DNA from: JAQVPN01 sp036170435
GTDB taxonomy: Bacteria > Patescibacteriota > Gracilibacteria > BD1-5 > UBA6164
Length of the DNA: 6,651 bases
Assembly: GCA_036170435.1 (NCBI GenBank)
Contig: JAVHPF010000096.1
Span: 1-6,651, forward strand
Direction of reading: 5' to 3'
Shown here: positions 1 to 5,203 of the stretch, piece after piece
Layout: each line of letters starts with the position of its first letter
How positions within the stretch are numbered: the stretch's first letter is position 1
Made by a program: the position numbers and the translations under genes
Notes under the pieces: model-generated
Database searches by the model: none
What the model saw: only the letters and a program-made list of their open reading frames with translations
Told to the model about the DNA's origin: nothing

Positions 1-1
1 A

Positions 2-682
2 GAGAGAAATATCTCAATACTTAAAATAATAGTTGAAGAATTCCTACAAACTGGTGAAGTGCTTGGTAGTAAAGCACTTCTTAAAAAGTATGATATGTGA
101 GTATCATCAGCCACAATTAGAAATGATATGGCAGTTTTGGAAAAACTTGATTTGGTTTTTCAGCCATATAATTCGGCGGGTAGATTACCAACAGCAAAAG
201 GTCTTAGAGCTTTTGTTAATTATTTTATGCAAATTTCTCCTGATTATCTGCTTGCTTCAAAAAATATTTGAGTTTGAGAAAATATAAAAAAACTAGAAGA
301 TTTTATATTTGATTTAGTTTTTAATTTAGCTAATTCTACAAAAGAAATAACTTTTTTTGTAGTTCCGGAGGACTGAATTTTGAAATATTCTGGAGTTGCA
401 GCTTTTTTGGAAAGTAATCATAAAGCTCTTTGAAATAGTATTTTTAATATTATAAAAATGCTTGAAGATAAAACGAATTTCATCAAATTTATAGAAAGCC
501 TTGATTTAAATAGAGAGGTTAATGTATTTATTTGAGAAGAAAATATTATTGCTTATCTAAAAGATTATACAATTATTATTAGACCGCTTATAATTGATGG
601 AAAAAAGGCTTATATATGAATAATTTGAGGACTTAAGATGAATTATAGTTTTAATATAAGTGCAATAAAAGGGATAATATAA
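2..682 (+). CDS. hrcA: Heat-inducible transcription repressor HrcA, 5' end cut by the window, compact form
   Basis: HrcA represses chaperone operons by binding CIRCE operators. The frame is open from the left edge and ends at TAA 680-682 (226 residues visible); probably only a few N-terminal residues are missing. The N-terminal winged helix is clear: VSSATIRNDMAVLE near residues 34-47, then NSAGRLPTAKGLR near 59-71. The C-terminal half carries the family motifs VFIGEEN and an ending IGIIGGLKMNY, the counterpart of the usual GviGPtRMdY. Eight in-frame UGAs are read as glycine, including the G of IGEEN. At about 230 residues it is well below the usual 340 or so: after the winged helix and a short helical stretch it passes almost directly to the C-terminal GAF-like part, so most of the middle inserted domain appears absent. 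The chaperone genes HrcA normally controls are not in view. Identity is confident; the shortened architecture is my reading of motif spacing. Confidence 0.93.
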
Positions 683-690
683 AAATGTAG

Positions 691-710
691 GGAACGAATA
701 TTTTCGTTCC
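691..710. other. 8-bp hairpin downstream of hrcA
   Basis: A perfect 8-bp inverted repeat, GGAACGAA/TTCGTTCC (691-698 and 703-710), with a 4-nt loop. No T-run follows on the + strand, so it is not a typical intrinsic terminator alone. The 9-nt sequence CGTTCCAAT at 705-713 recurs at 720-728, so the left arm could also pair with the second copy. It may protect the 3' end of hrcA mRNA. Confidence 0.5.
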
Positions 711-740
711 AATTATCCACGTTCCAATAAAATAACAATA

Positions 741-770
741 AAAAAACGACACAATTTGTGTCGTTTTTTT
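741..770. terminator. Bidirectional intrinsic terminator between hrcA and trxA
   Basis: The stem CGACACA (747-753) pairs with TGTGTCG (757-763) around a 3-nt loop. It is preceded by an A-run (741-746) and followed by a T-run (764-770), so each strand has a hairpin followed by a U-tract. It lies 58 bases after the hrcA stop and 12 bases beyond the trxA stop, as expected for a shared terminator of two convergent genes. Confidence 0.88.
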
Positions 771-781
771 ATTTTCATGAA

Positions 782-1147
782 TTAAGCAGCTTTTTCTCAT
801 GAGAAATCTGCATTATTTGCAGGAGTTGAATATTTAGCAGCAATAGCTTCTAAACTAGCTTTTTGTTGTACACCAACTAGTTGTTCAACTGGTTTACCAT
901 CTTTGAAAACTAGGATAGTAGGAATACTCATTATTCTGAAACTCATAGCAGTATTTGGATTTTCATCAACATTTACTTTACATACTTTAACAGCAGTATT
1001 TGAATCAGCAAAATCAGCTAAAATAGGTAGCATCATTTGGCAAGGACCACACCATTCAGCCCAGAAATCAACTATTGCAACTCCAGTAGAGCTTAAAACT
1101 TCAGCTTCAAAATTATTATCATTTATTACATGTACATTATTTGCCAT
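782..1147 (-). CDS. trxA: Thioredoxin
   Basis: Small cytoplasmic disulfide reductase of 121 residues. The active site WCGPC is at residues 32-36, in the usual context VDFWAEWCGPC, with the buried Asp at 27. The cis-proline loop is SIPT (Pro76), followed by the strand ILVFKDGKPVEQLVG. One in-frame UGA (plus positions 797-799) lies near the end; read as Gly, the protein continues as SGEKAA to a UAA at 782-784. Read as a stop, it would end at residue 116 and still be a complete thioredoxin, so the tail is the only part that depends on the code. The ATG at 1147 is the first start after an in-frame stop at 1160-1162. There is no Shine-Dalgarno. A TATAAT lies only four bases upstream of the ATG. 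The gene follows tRNA-Lys on the same strand with a hairpin between. Confidence 0.97.
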
Positions 1148-1174
1148 AATAATTATAGGTTATTTAAGTAAAAA

Positions 1175-1207
1175 ATATAAGGAGACTTCAAAAAAATCTC
1201 CTTATAT
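1175..1207. terminator. Hairpin terminator between tRNA-Lys and trxA
   Basis: An 11-bp perfect stem, ATATAAGGAGA (1175-1185) with TCTCCTTATAT (1197-1207), around an 11-nt loop. On the minus strand it comes 17 bases after the tRNA 3' end and is followed by TTTTT (1174-1170), which fits termination of the tRNA transcript before trxA. On the plus strand it is followed by an even more T-rich run (1208-1221), although no + gene ends here; it could stop antisense transcription leaving trxA. Confidence 0.75.
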
Positions 1208-1224
1208 TTTATTTTATTTTTAAA

Positions 1225-1300
1225 TGGTGGGGTTGGCGGGATTCGAACCCGCGACCTTGTCCTTAAAAGGGACCTGCTCTACCAGCTGAGCTACAACCCC
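1225..1300 (-). tRNA. tRNA-Lys (anticodon UUU), CCA encoded
   Basis: On the minus strand the 76 nt fold as a standard cloverleaf. The acceptor arm GGGGTTG pairs with CAACCCC, the discriminator is A, and CCA is encoded at 1227-1225. The D arm is GCTC/GAGC with loop AGCTGGTA. The anticodon loop is CTTTTAA, with anticodon TTT at plus 1265-1267. The variable loop is AGGTC. The T arm is GCGGG-TTCGAAT-CCCGC. The only mismatch is the outermost anticodon-stem pair (27-43, G opposite A). The sequence closely resembles bacterial tRNA-Lys. It is transcribed from the promoter at 1337-1365. Confidence 0.97.
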
Positions 1301-1336
1301 AAAAAAAGTTTTTGTTTCTTTTTTTAAAGCCAGGGC

Positions 1337-1365
1337 ATTATATAAAAAATATTTGATTATGCAAA
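1337..1365 (-). promoter_or_regulatory. Sigma-70-type promoter for tRNA-Lys
   Basis: On the minus strand there is a perfect -10, TATAAT (1342-1337), with TTTGCA (1365-1360; TTGACA 4 of 6) 17 bp upstream. The expected start near 1330 gives a leader of about 30 nt before the tRNA 5' end at 1300. Position, spacing and strand all fit. Confidence 0.75.
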
Positions 1366-1406
1366 CTTTTTTTGCAAAAAAATAAATTTATCTTGATTTT
1401 AAGTTC

Positions 1407-1444
1407 AAACTAGATAAAACTAGATTAATACTAAAACTAAAACT
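1407..1444 (+). repeat. Short direct repeats in the miaA leader
   Basis: AAACTAGAT occurs twice at 10-bp spacing (1407-1415, 1417-1425), followed by two and a half copies of ACTAAA (1430-1444), ending 8 bases before the miaA ATG. No convincing promoter or Shine-Dalgarno is seen in 1366-1452. The repeats may be an upstream binding site or only low-complexity AT-rich sequence. Confidence 0.35.
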
Positions 1445-1452
1445 TGAAATTA

Positions 1453-2409
1453 ATGAATGAATTATTTAAATATTTAGATGATTTCTTATTTAGGAAATCT
1501 GATAAGAAAAAAATAGTTGTAATATACGGACCAACTGCTTCAGGTAAAACAGCGGTTTCTGTTGATGTGGCAAAATATTTAAATTCTGAAATAATTTCTA
1601 CTGATTCAAGACAAATTTATAAATATATGGATATTTGAACAGGCAAAATTACTGAAAGTGAAAAACAGGGAATAGTTCACCATATGATAGATATAATAAA
1701 TCCAGATACTTATTATTCAGTTTGAGATTATAATTTGGAAGCAAATAAACATATAGATTATATTTTAAATTCTGGAAAAGTAGCAGTTTTAGCTGGATGA
1801 ACTGGACTTTATATAGATAGTCTTATTTATGATAATTTCACTTCAAAAGCTCCAAGAGATGAAGAATTGAGAAAACAATTAGAAGCTGAAAGACTGGAAT
1901 TTGGAAATGAATATATTTATAAAAAATTACAAGAACTAGATCCTAAATATGCCCTAGAATTGCATCCAAATAATTATATGTATGTAATGAGATGAATTGA
2001 AGTTATGCTTCTTACAGGTCTCTCTAAACTAGATTTCGTTACTGAAAAAAAACTAAAATATGATGTATTTTTTATAAATTCATTTAGCTGAGATAATTGA
2101 GAAATAGTTTATGACACGATTAGACAAATATATTTTTTGAATAATTTTACTTCTAGAGAAGAATTATACAAAAATATAGATAAAAGAGTTGCTTTAATGT
2201 TTGAAAACTGATTAGTAGAAGAATTTAAATCTTTACTTGAAAAATGATATAAAAAGGAAGATTTTTGACTAAATAGCATTGGTTATAGAGAACTTTTTGA
2301 TTATATAGACTGAAAAACTAGTTTAGAAGAAACTAAATCACTTGTTCAGAAAAATTCTAGAAATTATGCGAAAAGACAATTAACTTGGATGAGAAGATAC
2401 GAAAAATAA
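1453..2409 (+). CDS. miaA: tRNA dimethylallyltransferase (tRNA A37 isopentenyltransferase)
   Basis: MiaA transfers a dimethylallyl group to N6 of A37 in tRNAs whose anticodon ends in A36, i.e. those reading codons that begin with U. The protein has 318 residues, near the usual 300. The P-loop GPTASGKT is at residues 26-33. IISTDSRQIYKYMDIG follows, with the conserved catalytic Asp of DSRQ at residue 51. Further on are HHMIDIINPDTYYSV, the AGGTGLYIDSL motif, and the C-terminal RNYAKRQLTWMRR. Ten of 20 glycines are encoded by UGA, including the second G of AGGTGLY. The ATG at 1453 is preferred; an in-frame TTG at 1444 would add three residues. No Shine-Dalgarno is visible. An extra 18 or so residues precede the first strand. 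The stop TAA at 2407-2409 lies just before the terminator of the converging gene. Confidence 0.96.
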
Positions 2410-2433
2410 AAAAAACTCCCCGATTAGGGGAGT
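2408..2433 (-). terminator. Intrinsic terminator of the 2424-3107 gene
   Basis: On the minus strand a 7-bp GC-rich stem, ACTCCCC (2433-2427) with GGGGAGT (2421-2415), encloses a 5-nt loop TAATC and is followed by TTTTTTT. On the plus strand no T-run follows, so it serves the minus-strand gene. The TAA stop of that gene (2426-2424) lies in the loop, and its last codons form the 5' arm. Confidence 0.9.
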
Positions 2434-3107
2434 GGTGAAGGCATATTACCTTGGTTGAAACCTTCGCTGACACCAAGAGGATGCCATTTGAAATATTCTT
2501 CATAAGGAACAAGTTTATTTGCTTCTTCAACAAGAACACGAGAGAATTTTTTATCTCCCAATTTTTGCCAAGGCATTGCATCGAAAACATAATCAATATC
2601 AAAAGTATCTTCAATAATTTGAATCTTTTTGTTGTCTGGTACAAATGCCATATTAGAATCAGTAGTAAATACAATGAAACGACAAGGATTTTCCCCCAAG
2701 AAAGTAGAAAATCGAATTTCTCCATCTTTGGCTCTTATTTTGCTATACACAAAAAATTTGCCAGAATTTGCTTTTATTTCATAGCCAATGTAAAAAATTC
2801 TATTTTTTACTTCTTCCGCATCACCATCGCCAAAAACCATTCTGCTATTTCCGCCATAGATTTCATAATTCATCGTGAGAACTGGAATTGAAAGAGAAAT
2901 CATATCCATATACCCACCAAGAGTATATTCAAATATGATTTTGTCTTTGACACTTTCTGATGTTTTCAGATTTGAATTATTATCTTCTTTTAGCGTTACT
3001 AAATGTGAATTAAACCACATTTTGTAAAGATAATGTGCTATGATATAACCCAAAACAACTAGAAATATAAACAAACAAATTGCATTTAAATAATCAATTA
3101 AATCCAT
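2424..3107 (-). CDS. Uncharacterised single-pass membrane protein, 227 aa
   Basis: I do not recognise a family. One hydrophobic helix spans about residues 8-28, followed by YKMWFN. The remaining 195 or so residues look soluble and mixed alpha/beta, with acidic and aromatic segments such as GDGDAEEV, and a proline-rich tail. There is no signal-peptidase motif and no recognisable catalytic motif. It has the best Shine-Dalgarno in the window (AAGGAGG, 5 nt from ATG), its own likely promoter and its own terminator, so it is probably a single-gene unit. It stands out from its neighbours: all 15 glycines are GGN with no UGA, and 3 of 6 arginines are CGN where neighbours use almost only AGA. This suggests descent from a standard-code donor or strong selection. 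Side and topology in the membrane cannot be decided from sequence alone. Confidence 0.82.
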   Translation of the reverse strand: MDLIDYLNAICLFIFLVVLGYIIAHYLYKMWFNSHLVTLKEDNNSNLKTSESVKDKIIFEYTLGGYMDMISLSIPVLTMNYEIYGGNSRMVFGDGDAEEVKNRIFYIGYEIKANSGKFFVYSKIRAKDGEIRFSTFLGENPCRFIVFTTDSNMAFVPDNKKIQIIEDTFDIDYVFDAMPWQKLGDKKFSRVLVEEANKLVPYEEYFKWHPLGVSEGFNQGNMPSPLP

Positions 3108-3112
3108 TTTTT

Positions 3113-3119
3113 CCTCCTT
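3113..3119 (-). promoter_or_regulatory. Strong Shine-Dalgarno AAGGAGG
   Basis: AAGGAGG on the minus strand, 5 nt upstream of the ATG at 3107, matches the anti-SD core perfectly. It fixes the start of the 2424-3107 gene. The other five visible starts (trxA, miaA, the MTAN-like gene, the transglycosylase gene and dnaA) have nothing comparable. Confidence 0.88.
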
Positions 3120-3138
3120 AAGGAATTTTTTTTGAGTT

Positions 3139-3157
3139 TCGACTTGATTTGAGTCGA
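3139..3157 (-). other. Leader stem-loop upstream of the 2424-3107 gene
   Basis: TCGACT (3139-3144) and AGTCGA (3152-3157) form a 6-bp stem with a 7-nt loop, between the likely promoter and the Shine-Dalgarno. No U-run follows it on the minus strand, so it is not a terminator. It could be an operator or an mRNA leader structure. Confidence 0.4.
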
Positions 3158-3167
3158 TACTTATGTT

Positions 3168-3195
3168 TTTATAATTATTTTTTATACTTTGTCAA
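3168..3195 (-). promoter_or_regulatory. Likely sigma-70 promoter for the 2424-3107 gene
   Basis: On the minus strand a perfect TTGACA (3195-3190) and TATAAA (3173-3168) are separated by 16 bp. Predicted start near 3161 gives a leader of about 54 nt that includes the stem-loop and the Shine-Dalgarno. The -35 hexamer overlaps the last codons of the upstream same-strand gene (Phe-Asp-Lys), so part of the match could be chance. Confidence 0.55.
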
Positions 3196-3934
3196 AGATT
3201 TCTAGAAATTCTTTTTTTGCTAAATTTTTATTCTTTTCAAAAAAATCTGTAAAATCTTTTTTATGAAGAGCTTTGTGTTTATTTACTAATTTTTTAAAAA
3301 TTTCAAATTCTCGGAAAGTAAATGAAAAATACTCTTTATAAAAATCCAAGTTAATAGGTTCATTTATATTTTTGTCTAAATATGCAACTATATTTTCAAA
3401 TAGAGAATTATAATTTAAATCTTTTAGGGAATTTTGCATTGCTTCAATATCAACTTTTTTAGATTCAATACTTACAAAGTCAAAAGGTTTTTTTAGAATA
3501 ATAAAAGGAATTTTTTCTTTTGAAGCTACAAAATCTATAGCAAAAGATTCCATATCTACATAATCTTCTCATAGCATTTCATTGCTTTCTATAATTACTT
3601 TTTCGCTTGATAATATAGATTTCAAATCTAGAAATTTGAAAAATATTGGAGGCAAAGATTCCTTAGAATTAGCATTATTTTTTATTCTGGCAACTTGAAA
3701 TAAATCATTTTTTAAATTATTTTGAGCTTTTCCACAAACTCAAATATTCACTAAAAAATCTATATCATTTTTATCTAAATAGTTTTTTAGGGAATACAGA
3801 GTATTATAATTTCAAACTCAAGTTTGCAAAAAATCTATTTTTAATTTCGGAAAACTTAGCTTTTTGATTTCTGATTTTATAGTTTTTAATTCTTGAGAAA
3901 GTGCACAAGCAACTAAAATATTATATTTTTTCAT
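3182..3934 (-). CDS. MTAN / nucleoside phosphorylase-like protein (PNP_UDP superfamily), divergent
   Basis: 250 residues. The N-terminal half has the superfamily layout: first strand with a Glu (NILVACALSQE, E15), then LQTGVGNYNT (38-41 TGVG), VNIGVCGKA (63-70), and a VDMESFAI segment (Met128-Glu129), followed by IPFIILKKPFDFVS with Asp152 where MTAN enzymes carry the catalytic Asp. E15, E129 and D152 match the positions expected of 5'-methylthioadenosine/S-adenosylhomocysteine nucleosidases, which cleave adenine from these by-products. Odd points: the middle between the two halves is about 30-40 residues shorter than in E. coli MTAN, the Ser-Gly-Asp strand is not evident, and about 60 extra Lys/Phe-rich helical residues follow at the C-terminus. 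Four of its five glycines are UGA. It has no Shine-Dalgarno; an in-frame UAA lies three codons upstream of the ATG. Family assignment is good; substrate and activity are uncertain. Confidence 0.72.
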
Positions 3935-3957
3935 GTTTATTTAAGATATTTAATAAT

Positions 3958-4066
3958 TAACCCATCCGTCCTAACGGACACCTTCCCTTAAGGCTAAGGG
4001 AAGGAATATTAAATTTTGTTCTAACTCCCTTCCATTAGACTTAAGGGAAGGGTTGGGGATGGGTTA
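3958..4066. repeat. Inverted-repeat intergenic element with 10-bp terminal repeats (MITE- or REP-like)
   Basis: TAACCCATCC (3958-3967) is matched by its exact reverse complement GGATGGGTTA (4057-4066). Inside are a perfect 10-bp hairpin, CCTTCCCTTA/TAAGGGAAGG (3981-3990, 3995-4004, loop AGGC), and a second, CCCTTCC/GGAAGGG (4027-4033, 4046-4052). A short GTCC/GGAC hairpin (3968-3979) sits just inside the left end. The element is about 44% GC in far more AT-rich surroundings. The ends fit TA-ACCC...GGGT-TA, compatible with a TA target duplication. It separates the transglycosylase gene from the MTAN-like gene. No protein is encoded and no U-run follows on the minus strand. Confidence 0.7.
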
Positions 4067-4072
4067 TTTTAT

Positions 4073-4948
4073 TTATTTCATTATTTTTATTTCCCATTTT
4101 CCTTCTGGAAGAGAATCTCAGATTATCCAAGGATTTAGTAATTTTATTGTTTTATAGTTTTCATTTTGCTTTATTGCAAAATCATAAAGATTATCAATTT
4201 TTTCTACTTTTATAGTTTTAGTTTTTGGTGGATAATATTTATCTCAGATTATCTTATCTATAAACCATTTTTTTGATTCATAATCTTTCATAATATATTT
4301 TATTGCGAGAATTCTAAAAACATATCTAGAAGTTTCTTCATTTAAATATAAATCATAGAATGAACTAACTTTTTGTTTATCTAAAGCAGTTTTTATGCCA
4401 TTTTCTCATCTATTGTAAGATGCTGCAACCAAAGTCCGATCTCAGAACTTTTTGTATAATTCTTTGAAATATTTTATAGCAGCTATTGTTGATTTTTCAG
4501 GATTATATCTTTCATCCACATAATCATTTACTTGAAGCCCAAATCTTTTGGCTGTTTCAGGCATAAATTGCCATATTCAAGCCGCACTAGTACTAGATAA
4601 AGCATTGTTTAATAGTGCTGATTCAGCAATAGCTAAATATTTGAAATCATTTGGAATTTTAGCTTCATTAAGGGATTTTTCTATATAAGGCATATAAAGA
4701 GGACTTCTTTTTATATAAAGAATATCTTGATAAACATTGTATGAATTTATATAAAATTCTTTATCAAATCTTTCTTTTGTAAAAAAATAAACATCGTTCA
4801 TAGGGACTTTTTCATCTGCAAAATTTATATTAGTTCAAGGGTGAGAAAAAATGATAGATTTATCAGAAGATGAATATTTGTTAAAAAGTACTCAGATAAT
4901 AAGAATTAATCCTATTATAGCTAGAATCATTAAGTATTGTTTTTTCAT
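4073..4948 (-). CDS. Membrane-anchored lytic transglycosylase (SLT/GH23, MltD-like)
   Basis: Cleaves the MurNAc-GlcNAc bond of peptidoglycan to leave 1,6-anhydroMurNAc, for wall remodelling outside the cytoplasmic membrane. The 291 residues begin with a hydrophobic segment at 5-22 (signal anchor; no lipobox Cys). The SLT domain spans roughly 95-190: IPNDFKYLAIAESALL with catalytic Glu109, then SSTSAAGIWQFMPETAKRFG, NPEKSTIAAIKYFKELY and VAASYNRGENGI. Seven of 11 glycines are UGA, including the invariant ones in AAGIWQ and YNRG. The last 50 or so residues (IDNLYDFAIKQN...LLNPWI) resemble a degenerate LysM-like module; this is tentative. ATG at 4948 is preferred; an in-frame GTG four codons upstream (4960) is an alternative. 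No Shine-Dalgarno. It is divergent from dnaA, with a good promoter at 4994-5022. Confidence 0.93.
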
Positions 4949-4993
4949 TTTTTTATGCACGTAATTTATAAAATTTTAGTATAATTTTCTCAC

Positions 4994-5022
4994 ATAATAT
5001 ATACAAAAAAACTATTTTTCAA
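4994..5022 (-). promoter_or_regulatory. Sigma-70-type promoter for the lytic transglycosylase gene
   Basis: On the minus strand TTGAAA (5022-5017, 5 of 6) and TATTAT (4999-4994, 5 of 6) are separated by exactly 17 bp. The expected start near 4987 gives a leader of about 40 nt to the ATG at 4948. Confidence 0.65.
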
Positions 5023-5121
5023 AAACTATTTTTTATTGCTTTAAGCTCCTTATAAACAATAGATTTTAGTATATCGTATAAAAAACTTATACAAAAAATA
5101 TTGTCAAACGAAAAATAATAA

Positions 5122-5150
5122 TTGACTTTGCAGGAGAAAAACATAAATTA
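5122..5150 (+). promoter_or_regulatory. Weak candidate promoter for dnaA
   Basis: TTGACT (5122-5127, 5 of 6) is followed after 16 bp by TAAATT (5144-5149, 4 of 6). A start near 5157 would leave a leader of about 47 nt before the dnaA ATG. The -10 match is poor; other AT-rich hexamers nearby are possible. Confidence 0.3.
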
Positions 5151-5203
5151 GCGACATCAAAAAATGTTAAAAACTTGATTTTAGTCTATTTACAAAGAAG
5201 AAA

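Larger units (their letters stand above)
4949..5203. other. AT-rich intergenic region upstream of dnaA; candidate origin-proximal DNA
   Basis: 255 bases with about 50 G or C (near 20% GC), no gene. Contents: a 13-bp direct repeat AAAAACTATTTTT (5007-5019, 5021-5033) separated by one base, overlapping the transglycosylase promoter; a 6-bp stem GTATAA/TTATAC (5076-5081, 5087-5092); and near-matches to the DnaA box TTATNCACA, each with one mismatch, at 4953-4961 (TTATGCACG) and 5088-5096 (TATACAAAA, best read as TTATACAAA from 5087). A dnaA-proximal, AT-rich, repeat-bearing stretch could be an origin, but no perfect box cluster is present. Confidence 0.4.

Noticed and set aside
33..287. Standard-code frame on the + strand
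   Set aside because: It is out of frame within hrcA; the true frame shows clear HrcA motifs and this one shows none.
713..721. TTATCCACG as part of an origin after hrcA
   Set aside because: A single one-mismatch DnaA box without partners between two terminator hairpins; most likely chance.
903..1223. 106-aa frame on the + strand
   Set aside because: Antisense shadow of trxA, running on into the terminator hairpin; no motif or ribosome site.
1361..1375. GCAAA/TTTGC hairpin as a terminator
   Set aside because: It overlaps the tRNA promoter -35, no gene ends there, and the stem is five AT-rich pairs.
1453..2409. miaA and other genes as pseudogenes full of stop codons
   Set aside because: Only UGA interrupts them, never UAA or UAG, and the UGAs fall on conserved glycines; recoding explains all of them.
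2357..2725. 122-aa frame on the minus strand
   Set aside because: Shadow in another frame of the 2424-3107 gene, crossing its terminator and running into miaA on the opposite strand.
2451..2891. 146-aa frame on the + strand
   Set aside because: Antisense shadow of the 2424-3107 gene, which has a promoter, Shine-Dalgarno and terminator of its own.
3958..4066. CRISPR array or small RNA gene
   Set aside because: The repeats are inverted and not regularly spaced; no promoter or U-run was found for an independent RNA.
5131..5150. AGGAG upstream of a small leader peptide before dnaA
   Set aside because: No start codon at the right distance; the sequence after it runs into UAA/UAG within a few codons.
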